A program made the position numbers and the translations under genes. 64,000 nucleotides of DNA. Source: Aspergillus flavus. Lineage: Eukaryota; Ascomycota; Eurotiomycetes; Eurotiales; Aspergillaceae. Within the stretch, counting starts at the first letter, position 1, and each line of letters starts with the position of its first letter. The notes below the pieces were generated by a model. That model saw only the letters and a list, made by a program, of their open reading frames with translations. It searched no databases and was not told the origin of the DNA. Of the stretch, positions 46,429 through 57,124 are shown piece by piece. The stretch lies in assembly GCF_009017415.1 (NCBI RefSeq), contig NC_092403.1:1736001-1800000 (forward strand), written 5' to 3'.

Positions 46429-49170
46429 TCAAAGGACACTGAGGACATTCTGCATCGCAGCTGTGTTGGAATCCTCTCTTCGAGAGACATAAGCCCGGAC
46501 TTCTTGCACGCTGAGGCCAGCTTCGACTTGTCCACCTCCCGCGCCTCGCCCAGAACTTGTCCCGGTATTGTTCCCAGGCCTGCTGCTGCTACTCGCAGCG
46601 CCACTCCAAACTCTTTCTCGTAAAGCCTCAGAACCTACAACAAAAAGGCTACCAACCTCCAGCAAGACGTCCAGCGCACCGCCAGGGCCCTTGACCTGCT
46701 CGTCTATGTCCCAGGATTTGAGCAGATCTGTGTACTGTGTCATATCCTTAGTGACCATGAGGCCACCAGGTCCATTGACCGCGAAGCGCTTAAAATGCTC
46801 CAGAAGTAAGCTGCGGGTCCCCATGGCTATCTCTGTTAGCAACTGTCGCAGATTGGAGCCACCAGGCGGTAGTGATGTTGCTGTCATGTTATGTACACGA
46901 GAGAGAAAGGTGCAAATCGAAGAACAAGTCTGAATGTTTGTCAGTTAGTATTGCATATCCTAGCACACGGCGATCATCCAACTAACCGGTGTCTGCAGCT
47001 TCTCCAACCAAGCTGCATTATCTCCTTCCTTGGGCCGAAAGTCATTCTTCCTCTGGCCAGAAAGAAGTTTATTAATCCACACCAAAGAAGCGTCAATGAT
47101 TTTCTGCTCAATCGTATTTACTTTCTCCTCGATTCGCATAGTTGTCAAGTTTGTCTTCTTTTCCATTTCTCGGCGAACTGTGATGCTCCCTGTTGCTAGG
47201 GGAATGAGTAATGTGTTTATGCACATTACCATCAAGTTTGCAATGCCGATTGCGCTCCTGACCGCTGGGAGGTAAGCAAAATCAGGCTCCGTTTTCCCTA
47301 ATTCTTGTGATGTCGCTGTCTCCAATGCGGCATCGAGACAAACCTCAATGTAGCCTTCTCCCATAATAGAAAGGAGAAGAGTCAACAGAGCCAACATGTC
47401 CTTTGGGGTTTCGCTGCTTACACTTAGCTCCAAGCCCCGACTGACTCCCTCAGCAAGCCATTTGAGCATTCTTTTGGCGTGTGATATGCTAGGAAGGCCA
47501 TCCTCCTCAGTAAGTTTAATTTCAGTTCGTCTTAAGAGGTCATTGGCATCCCTCAAGCCCGCCACCTGAAGTAACATCCTTCGCTGTGTCGGTGAGAAAT
47601 CCGAGGACTCAAGGCGATTTATGTACGCATCCCGTGCAGAAGATAGAAGTTCAGTACCTGACTTCGAAAGAGATGCCATGAAGGTAGTTGCTGCCTTCTT
47701 TCTACGTGCATGGAACGTGGTGAATTTGAAAAGCAAGGATGTGTACAGCTCCTCCAGTGTTTTCTTCTCCCTCTCGATATAAGAGGAACCGACAAAGTAT
47801 GGCACGAAGAGATCCTCCAGCTGCTGATCGAGAATCAATGCCGTCTGAGCGGAAATGGTATCGGGATGTTCAGTTAGACCATGAGCTTTTAAATCTTCCA
47901 CTAGAGCACCGATATAACTGCGAGAGCTCTGTAGGGAGCGTAAGAAGGCGAGAGATGAGATGCTATTAGCCTTCTCCAGAACCATTTCAAGTCTCTGTTG
48001 GATGGATTGCTGAAACACGCGCTGCAAAAACTTCCCGAGGACCTGTTCGTAGTAAGGGAAGGCTCGCTTTATAATAGCTGATTCCTCCTGAACTACGACC
48101 TTAACCTCGTCAATGAGTGACTGAAGACTAGGTTCCACCTTCAGAGGCTCCGAATCCGGGTCTGCGAGTTGTTCCCAAGCTTCTAGATCCCCACCTACTT
48201 CTTCTGTAACCAGCTGACTTCGGTCGATGAAGAACTGGTGCTGATTGACAAATAAAGCAATAACACTGGAGCCCCCATTGAAATCCTGGAGCACAGTTGC
48301 ACAATCCTTCATACCTTCAAAATTTGCCTTACGATAGAAGTCGTCGAACTGTTTCAAGAGATCCTTCTCTAACGTCTCTGAGAACTTCTCAATGATCTCC
48401 CTTGTATTTAGTCTGGTCAATCCCGTCTCTTCAACCGTGCCCTCTTCTGCAGCCCCATGCCCGGACGCCCCATTGTTCTTCCCCCCCGAGTTGTTCCAGC
48501 TTTTCTGATCAAGCCTTTGGCTAATCCTCAGTAATTGCCGCGCTATCTGTGCGGAGCGAACTTTGGCTTCACCAGTCCCAGATCTCCTCAAGTTCTCCAA
48601 AAGCGTAAGTTCTCCCCTGTTACTTACGCTATCCCAACACTCAAGGAGGAAGTGGGCGTCAAGTGCTCGGCGTCTTTGTCGGTCAAGCTCTTCCAGCTTC
48701 CGGCCTGTTTCAACAGCCATATTACCGGTAGATCCTGAAAGTTCGCTCCCAGTAGGCCCGGGTCCAGCACCTGTACCATTGAGCGACGTATCAAGTTGTT
48801 GGAAAGATTCAATGGTCTGTTTCAGCTTCCTGCCAAGTGTGTTGATATTCTGTGAGTGCTGGGCCTCGGCTCGGCGGACTGCAGCCGAAAGCTCATTCTC
48901 CTTGATCTCTAAGTCACCAGAAAGTTCACCCAGTCTCCTCTGTGCATGTTCGAGGGTCCGAATGAGTGGTTTGGGATCGAATAGTTGATTCCCAGTAGTG
49001 GGGCCTAGCGTAGAGCGACGGTTTGAAATGGCACTGTCAGAAAGCGCTTCGATGAATTCTTTGACTATAAAATCGCGGCTCGAAAAGTCCTCAAGAGTGA
49101 AACTGGGGCCCTGAGGGAAGACAGATCGCGACGTGGGATTTATAGAGGTAATAGACGCACTATCCGGCAT
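46429..49170 (-). CDS. sec10: Exocyst complex component Sec10 homologue (894 aa)
   Basis: A subunit of the octameric exocyst that tethers secretory vesicles at the plasma membrane, needed for polarised hyphal growth. Exon 1 is 49170-46987, exon 2 is 46929-46429 (intron 46986-46930, 57 nt). It starts with a disordered stretch, then FTLEDFSSRDFIVKEFIEAL, then an N-terminal coiled coil and the helical-bundle CATCHR-like body. The end LTEIAMGTRSLLLEHFKRF through TAAMQNVLSVL matches Sec10 tails and comes only from exon 2. A Ser/Gly-rich insert lies near the C-terminus. The ATG at 49170 is preferred; the frame's earlier start at 49188 is TTG. Head-to-head with nus1 across about 1 kb. Confidence 0.9.
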
Positions 49171-50208
49171 CGTTCTAGCTAACGGCAAGGCTTCGTCGGC
49201 ATCGGGCTATTAAAAGGCGTAGTTTTGATTACGATGCTTATATGCGGCAGAGTAAGATATATGTTCGCATGTAGAATCGTGAAATCCTGATGGGTGTGGA
49301 AAATGGAACTCTTCTCTTAGTTTCACATCTAGGGAATGCAGGATAATAGCTTACTACGGAGTCGTATTAGTATGGAGTGCCGAGCAGTTTGATTGCGTAA
49401 TTGTGTTTCCCTTCCGTATAGTACACCATAATAACAGGGGAGGCCTGCGTGTGACAAACGGATCTGACTCCTCAAGTGTACGCACTGAGATCTATGTAGC
49501 CAGACTGTCTGGTAGAATGATATGGCCGGTGTAAGTCTCAAGAGGTCTGTAAACTCAGGCTCAGCTGTAAGAAGGTTTCAACTATCTAGAGGACACATTA
49601 CCACTAGTAAGTAGTACAGTGCCTACTACAGGTACATACTATATGTTCGTGTAGTACTCCGTACTTTGTACATGTATATACAATCACGTAACGTATGTAT
49701 GTAACGTATCTAATAACATACATACAGTATGCTCCATACGTACTACATCATCTTTCCCAGGGATATCAAGAGAGACAGATGGCTCTAATACATGAATGCC
49801 ACTAATGTCCATCTGCAATGGTTGGTTTGCATATGTTTACGACCACTGGATTGTCACTGTGGCAATGCACTGTAGGTCCGTACATATGTACATACGCCTT
49901 ACGTATTTTAAGTGGATTATACTCCGTAGATGGGAGTGGAAATATGGACGAGCAAATCCACTTCGTTGTCCAATTAGTAGGTCAGGCTCTATGGTTGCCT
50001 GGACCTGTAATGCTAAAATAAACGTAGTCATCTACGATGTCTATGGTGATGCTTTGCGCAAAGAGATACTTAGAAAGACAAGGTCGCACTTTGGTACCTT
50101 CCTACCTGCTCACACTGACCACTTTCAGATTTTCGGCACCACTAATTGATCCAACAAACACCTGGCCATTTCATCTCAGCTCCTTCTCGAGCACTCACAC
50201 TCAATACC
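49171..50208. promoter_or_regulatory. Divergent sec10/nus1 upstream region
   Basis: 1.04 kb with no supported gene. It has two TACGGAGTA copies on the minus strand (49655-49663, 49920-49928), a direct repeat GTAACGTAT at 49688-49696 and 49701-49709, and many GTAC/GTAT-rich short repeats between 49610 and 49750. Confidence 0.6.
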
Positions 50209-51356
50209 ATGGTATCACAACGGGATAAAGAGCTGCTCAGAGATGATGTTCGTGCCCGGGGAACAAAACTTAGTGCTGCTGATCGTGAGAGCCTTTTGAA
50301 ACCATACCTACCAGATCCCTCGGAGCTTCCACTTCGGCCACCGCAGCGGCGCAGAAAAACATCGCCCAGGAAGACACCTATCCGGACTTTCCTGAAGTCG
50401 CAACTGCACCAGCTGACCTACACTCTCATTCACATTTTCTTTGGTATCGTCGTTCGCCTCGTCCAGAGCTATCATGCCGTCGTAGATAGGGTGTTTGCCA
50501 TCGTCTATTATCACCACCGCACCCCCGAATTGATCAGAAAGGATGTGAAGAATTTGGATCGTTTGCCGGAGCACTTGAGTGTTATATTGTCACTGCGGCA
50601 AGAGGAGGATTCTTTAACGATTTTAATGGATGAAGTGGCAGAACTTGCTGCGTGGAGCGTCAGTGCTGGGATCCCTGTGTTAAGCGTTTATGAGAAGAGT
50701 GGTGTGTCTGCCCTCTACAGGTCAAAACAGTGCGAAATAATCTTCCTAACGAATCATTATGCCTAGGGGTCCTAAAATCATGCATTCCCACACTGCACCG
50801 CATCGTTACAAACAAGCTCTCTGCGTATTACGGCTCTCCTTCCCAACAACCAACGTTGCGTCTTTTTGCCCCTCACCACCCTGTGTATCAACCACAGGAC
50901 AGCCACTCAACTGAGAAAACCAATACTGATTCTCTGACTGTGCTTCTATTGTCGGCTACCGATGGCCGAGAAACGTTTGTGGACTTGACTAAGACGCTCG
51001 CTGAGATGTCCCAGAATGGAAAACTATCGCCAGAAGATATCACAATGGAATTGGTTGATGCAGAAATTAGCGAGATCACGACACAGCCGTCTCAGACAGC
51101 GTTACCGACTGCCGCTGGGAACAAAACAATATCTATCCCGGACGTTTCCGTAAAGCCAGAACCTGATTTACTATTAGTATTCAGGCCCTTCTTGAAATTA
51201 GATGGTTATCCACCCTGGCATATTCGACTTACGGAGATGTATTGTACAGGTGACAAGAGCAACAGCATAACAGGCTATGGGGAGGCTGTCGAATACCAGG
51301 GCTTTCTTAGGGGTTTATGGCATTATGCAGGGGCTCAAATGAGGTTCGGGCGTTGA
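50209..51356 (+). CDS. nus1: Dehydrodolichyl diphosphate synthase subunit Nus1 homologue (360 aa)
   Basis: The non-catalytic but essential partner of the cis-prenyltransferase Rer2/DHDDS at the ER membrane, which makes the dolichol backbone for protein glycosylation. Exon 1 is 50209-50701, exon 2 is 50767-51356 (intron 50702-50766, 65 nt). The N-terminal half has a basic segment and a hydrophobic helix (LIHIFFGIVVRLVQSY). The cis-prenyltransferase-like fold follows, with the usual catalytic Asp region absent (HLSVILSLRQEED, AAWSVSAGIPVLSVYEKSG). The C-terminus ends MRFGR, containing the R-x-G motif that completes the partner's active site. The yeast and human homologues end the same way. Confidence 0.9.
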
Positions 51357-52244
51357 GCCCTCTCTCCCTCCTGGCTTTCGTTACTTCCATGCTCACCTCT
51401 TTCCCGTTGTTGGAAGGACCTGAATCGAGGCTTCGTATTAAGCGTCAGATTGTTTCTTGATGAGTGACTTTGGGAAGATGGTCCTAGAATAATGTACTAC
51501 ACCTACATTTCCCGCAGGCCACATACATTTTCGGTGTAAGATAACATGCATATCACAAATTGACTGAATTCCCATGATAGGTAAAGTGTCCGGCCGTGCC
51601 TATATAATTTGCTTTTCGTCGACTTTTTGAACGACTATGCTGTAGAGTAGGTTACTCCTTCCCATGTATGCGTCCCTTATTCGGCGTACTTCATTACATA
51701 CCTTTGCCTTTGTGTAGATGTTTCCAGTATTTGGATGAGATTAGCAAGCCCAGACTTCGCTGTTTTGCCTCGGAAAGTAATGATGTTCTATTGGCTAATT
51801 CTGTAATGACTTACAGGAGTAGTGTTAGGCTTGTTTACTAGTTCACTCTATGCAGTGCTTCGGTAGATGCGCCTCTGATGAAGTATTAATAAAAATGTAA
51901 TTCTTATACTGTAGAATGATCCAGGACTGTGGACATTCATTATGTATATACAGCATCTTTGCGACAGTCCACATATATCTCCATTAACTCTGATATTAGC
52001 CGCTGTAGGGGGCCTACTATGTATATCATTCTGAACTGGTTATTCTAAGTGGAGTACCTCAAATCATCGGTGCTGTGAATAACAAAGGGATGACTTAATC
52101 AATTGCTTAGTATGATCAATAAATCGAGGCACTCTGCCATGTCAATTCGTCTCGTTGTCAAGCCGATTAGCTCAATCGCTTATGAGCTGAAAGTTACAGA
52201 TCAGCATCAAGGTCCAAATGGAGCGAACCCCGAGCTTACTCACA
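51357..52244. other. Convergent 3' intergenic region
   Basis: 888 bp between the nus1 end and the end of the Cys-rich protein gene. AT-rich near 51860-51960. I see nothing else. Confidence 0.5.
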
Positions 52245-53212
52245 TTATCTCCCAAATGTAACTTGATGACCGGGTGCTGCTTGTCTCTGCTGGCCTAGAG
52301 GATGGACCTGCCAGTGTGATAAATGATCACGTACACAGTCCAAGCATCGGACCACTTCTATTCCTGTTTCTGTCACTCCTTCCACCGCACAGCACGAGCA
52401 TATCTTCCTCGGCTGTCTGATATGTGACTTATTCTTGCTTGTGTCGTCTTGTAACCGGGTCGTAGTATCTTTAAACAGCTGGCTCTCCCCGAGCAGATAT
52501 ATGGAGCCACTGCAATTAACCGCATCGCAATAGCGGAGACAAATATAGCAGCTACGCTCGCCGCACAAATCACAGTCGGCATATGCATCAAGTACTTCTT
52601 TGGTGGTTGGCCTTCTGTGGCAGATATGACATGGTCGTAAACATGAAGCAGATGCACAAGTACTATGTTGCGAGTGAGGACTCGGAACAAGGGTTCTAGG
52701 AGATACAGGAGGGGACGAGACATTAGAGGATCCGGAGGTATAGATATTTGGTGATAGCATCTTCACCTGCGCTATGCTTGACTCTGGCGGCTGCGTGAGG
52801 CCATCCGACCAGGGATCTGTACTTTGCGGATGGATGTACGGCTGTTGAAGAGCTCGTCGTTTTCGAGGAATGCATCGCTGGCGAGCGGAGAGCTCTATGT
52901 TATCACCGGACAGGTTTGGACAGTCCAAGCAAAATGGGGCGCTTGACGTATGAAGCGTTGTCGGAATAAACTTGGTGCTGTAAGATATATCCTTCAGATT
53001 AGTTGATTTCCCAGTCAATCGGCTCAAGTAAAAACCCTCGTTGTCGTATTCTCTCCCTTTTTTATCTTCTTTAGCTGTGCCCCCAGGTGCAATTGTCCTA
53101 CTTACGTATTAGGTATAATAATAGCGTCTGACAAAGTGGGGTCCCTTTTTCGCTTCTTCAGTTGCAAATTTAAAATAGATATGTTGTCTTGCTCAGACAT
53201 GATACCGGGCAT
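52245..53212 (-). CDS. Cysteine-rich, probably zinc-binding protein of unknown function (279 aa)
   Basis: No named family was recognised. Exon 1 is 53212-53106 and exon 2 is 52977-52245, with a 128-nt intron. The N-terminus has a basic patch QLKKRKRD, a possible nuclear localisation signal. A first CxxC-like element (FCLDC) sits near residue 50. After a Ser/Pro-rich linker comes a cysteine block: CHIC, CDLC, CYIC, then a C-x5-C pair, about 40 residues later CSCC and finally RCLDC. The spacing suggests at least two or three zinc sites, in RING/FYVE-like or zinc-ribbon arrangements. The tail is His/Gln-rich. A nuclear role is inferred only from the basic patch. The gene is divergent from the ELMO gene. 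Confidence 0.75.
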
Positions 53213-54275
53213 GGTGGAATGGGGAGCTGTTGTCGAGAAACATGTGGATATGTCCATCGCCTGGGGAAAGGGCTAGAGCTGCAAACAGGGAAATAAGAAA
53301 AGCATTCCCGTGCGAGCGGAGAGAATTAGATTAATTGAATGAAACGAATTCGTTGCCTTTTTTTAAGTCAACATAACGTAGTGCGCTAACCAGCCATAAG
53401 TAACAGATGTAGCTCGAGAAGAGGTAAGGATAATATAAAACACACTTCTGGGGCTTAAGCTTGGCGTCAGGTACAGGTAAAAGATCCGCTGTGTTTCAGC
53501 TCTAGGCCGGTAGTTGTATGTATAGTAATAAGGTAGAGTAGTACTCCATACGTAGTTTATTACGACTACTCCATCAAATATTGAACAGATAACAATGTTA
53601 CATTATATATACATGTACCCACTAGTACATACGTAAACAATTTGTGTAAAGTTTATTACAGCACCTCCTTTGGTAAGGGACGTACGAAATTTTGGTAAAG
53701 GGAGTACATGAGCAGACCAGTAGGTATGGAAGTGCTACTACGTGCCTTTCTTGTAGTGTACTCCGTAAGGGTGGAAGTCCCACTGAACTACTCAGAAGCA
53801 ATGAATAATTCAGTGACTGGGTTATTTACCTGCTTTCACGCGGTTAACCTTCCTAATAGGTACTCCATACAGTTCAACAAGTACTTCCTTAGTACATAGT
53901 GATAGAACTCAGACTAAATACACGACCATTCATCATCCATTTTAAGTGGGTCCTACTATGTTCTGGGTACCTCTTAAATTAGTCTAGTTACTTGTACTCC
54001 TTACCAGTCATCTTACCTTGTTCTTGGCTCGATTAACGAATCCCTGAGTTGGGAGTCGCTCCTCTTATCCATCAGCCCTTTTGAATTTCACCCTAAGGAG
54101 TGTGTATGCCGTTGATATTACCGAGCATATGGCTGTCGCCTTCCACGATCAATGTCACTTGCCTTCTTAAGAAATAACTCTCGTGACGCAGAAGCGGCTT
54201 TTTGACTCGCCTTGTCTCTAAAACCTAGTGACACTGTTGGGACCATTGACAAGAAAGAGTCGTGGCATCATCGCG
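53213..54275. promoter_or_regulatory. Divergent upstream region of the Cys-rich and ELMO genes
   Basis: 1.06 kb without a supported gene. It contains TACTCCGTA at 53759-53767 and the variant TACTCCATA near 53542 and 53861, and is AT-rich at 53560-53660. The 63-codon frame at 53708-53899 has no recognisable content. Confidence 0.6.
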
Positions 54276-56523
54276 ATGGAGAACAATATTTCCGAACTAG
54301 TTGAGAGGTTAGGGAGCGACGAAGACGCGGTACGAAAAATGGCAGTCTTTAAACTTCAGAGTAGCATTGGCGACCCATCGTTTGCCGATATTTTTATTGC
54401 AGAAGGAGGCCTAACTCGACTACGCTATCTGAGTTTACATGCCAGTGGAAACACGCTGGCCTATAGCCTGACAAGTCTTGCCAGACTACTCGAAGTGGAC
54501 AAAGGCTGGGAGTTTGTCGATCAAGAAGTAGTTGAAAGAGTATGTCGTGGGATTGGCGCGCATTAATCAAGGTTCTGTATCAGTCAATACCCATGCTGAT
54601 AAATGACCCTGGCCCTTTTAGATCGTCGAACTTATAGTAACGCATCCTTTGGTCAACATTCTGCGTGGTGCAATGTCTATCCTGGTTTCCATTGTATCAC
54701 ACCCTCATACAGGTAGTCGCTTGTCGCAGAATGGGACATTCGGCTTTCGTGCTTTGAAACCGGCCATCGCTCTCTATCCGCAGTTTTTGGAAATGCTTGT
54801 TAGCAGGCTCTCATCGGCTGACCATGCGCTTTGCGCCAACGCGCTTCAACTTATAAATTCGCTTATGCGTGACTCAATCACGAACGACTCCGAGTTGGAA
54901 TGGCCCAAGTTCATCCAAAAACTACAGGATCTAGGTGTTATTCGAGCAGTTTATGCCCTCATGCAAGGTAGCGCATTACAGGATCATGCGCATCCTCTGA
55001 TCGAATTCCAATCTTTAACCAAAGTCCTTCTGAGGAAATGGAGAGACGTCGCGCTAGATTTGGAAAAGCCAGAACATAGACGAGCACTTAAAGGAATACA
55101 TTTGGCCAGTAACAGCGAACGGGATCTAGAAAAGGGAGCCGAGAGTGGCAATGAGGCCCGACGTTCAAAAAGGCACAACCCGGAAAAATGGCGCCGGCTG
55201 GGGTTCGAGTCGGAGAGCCCTACCGTGCAATTCGAAACCATGGGTTTTCTGGGAATGATGGATCTGGCAGATTATATCAGGAACTACCAAGATGAATTCC
55301 AAAAATTGCTTCTAGAGCAGTCGACGAAGCCGGCGCAAAAGCGGTGTCCCATAGCGCGTGCTTCCTTGTCTGTCACACAGATCCTCTACGAGCATTTTGA
55401 AGTTGATAAGTCAGAGATGGAAGATGCGAAAAGTTACTTGATATTGGAGTCTCGCGTTAACTTTGACAAGATATTCAAACCTTTACTGCTACATTGGACC
55501 CGCCTACATGTCGCAGGCCTACATGCCTTTTTCCGATTATGGAAGGTCACTGGCGCGGAAGTGGAAGATTATGAGAAAATTGTGGAACTTGTTCGTATCC
55601 TTGTCGAATCAGTTGTTGGGGGAGCACCACGAACAAAAGATGTACAAGATGTGGAGGACGACCTAGCAGAATTTGAATATTCTCGGCTCCGGGAGCTACA
55701 GATGGAACTCCTGGAGCTTACCTATGAAGATGTTTGGGGGCAACATTTGCGACAGGTGCGCGAAGAGCTACACCATGAAGCCCTACAGTTTGTCAAGGAG
55801 CAGAGAATCAGATGTCTGTTGAAAGGTGCTTGGTTTCCTAACGACGGCAGTTCCAAGGCGGATATGGTGGCTTCCGGGGATCCCAGCTGGAAATTTGTCC
55901 AGCTGTCACATAACCGAAGGATTTTGCATTTTGGACATTTCCATAGCGTAAAAACACAGTGCCCAGAGCTTGACGCACTTCCAGAGAAGCGTAAGAATGC
56001 TTCCTTCCCTTTACCTGCCCCATGTCATTGCTGTGCTAATCATCTGTACTCTATATTAGTCGACCTCTCAATTGTATCTTCGGTAGTTTCCAATGTTTCA
56101 GCGACCTCCGATGACTCCTCGTCATCGACGGTCAAGAGTGTGTCGCATCACTTCTCTGCTACCAAGATCACTATTCATGGCCATGCTCAGTCTAGGTCGT
56201 CCACAGATGAGTCAGGAAAGATCGAGGATCATGCACGCTCAACCAGCAAAGCAACTCACAGGGAAGCAGTTCTATTGACTCTGCGGCCACAATCTCCAAG
56301 TATTGCGTCCGAGTGGCTTGACGGCTTGCTTATGCTTCTAAACCAACAGCCTATCACGGCAGAGACAAGCAAATTGGTAAATTTAGTCAGCGACTATGGG
56401 CTCAAAATCCGGTTATTGAATGTTAGGTTCGATGATGGAGTATTTGCAGGTGAACCTCCAAATGTTCCATCACGGGAAGACCTGGATGATGATTATTATT
56501 ATGATGTTTTTGGGGGGGCTTAG
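54276..56523 (+). CDS. ELMO/CED-12 domain protein (721 aa)
   Basis: In animals ELMO proteins join DOCK exchange factors to activate Rac; the fungal homologue probably acts in actin or polarity control (inference). Exon 1 is 54276-54539, exon 2 is 54622-56523 (intron 54540-54621, 82 nt). The N-terminal third is armadillo-like helical repeats (LVERLGSDEDAVRKMAVFKL, RLRYLSLHASGNTLAYSL). The ELMO core follows, with ESPTVQFETMGFLGMMDLADYIR and SVTQILYEHFEVDK. From about residue 480 a PH-like domain starts (RCLLKGAWFPN, KFVQLSHNRRILHFGHF), interrupted by a Ser-rich insert and resumed at VLLTLRPQSP and WLDGLLMLL. It ends with an acidic DDYYYDVFGG tail. The ATG at 54276 is preferred over the non-ATG start at 54228. 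Confidence 0.88.
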
Positions 56524-57124
56524 GATACTTTTCACAATTTTCTTCTTTTTTTTTCTTTTGTTTTGTTTTCTCATCATTTACCGGCCATGGAACTATAGCA
56601 GCGAGTTTTCAACAACAGTTGAACGCTTGTTCACGCGCTGTTATCAACCAGCTTGGCTTTTGACACTGATTAATATATACCCTGTCTGTTTTCTTCTCCA
56701 TCTTGCCCACTCTCTGCTTTCTTTCCTTTCTTTCCTACCCCCTGAACTAGATCATCTAAACGCCTAACCCTGAACTGTTATCTCACCTAGTATATAATTG
56801 TATTCGCTGTACCTTAATCCCAGTAAGCTCCTACTGGACGACAACGACATAGTACATACCAAGTAGTATGTACACGCATACATCAATACTTACCTTCTTG
56901 GCTTGTTGAGACGAGGTACGGTACCGTACGTAACCTATTATATAATACCGTTACCTGACACATAACTAGGGAACAGGACATCCTTTGTTCTAATCCTTCA
57001 ACCCAACGCTAAGGTTGAAGGGCTTGCTCTTTGCTTTCATTGAAGGGACAAGCATACCAGGTTCATTTGGTGTCTTTGCAAAGAGCTCTCCTACAATGAT
57101 TCCTATATATGTTCATATCTCCCA
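56524..57124. other. Intergenic between ELMO gene and rad17
   Basis: 601 bp. T-rich run directly after the ELMO stop (56540-56570). A perfect 14-bp palindrome GTACGGTACCGTAC lies at 56916-56929, about 195 bp before the rad17 start. No gene was seen. Confidence 0.6.

Noticed and set aside
53708..53899. 63-codon plus-strand frame between two divergent genes
   Set aside because: It lies in repeat-bearing intergenic DNA containing TACTCCGTA variants and lacks coding character.
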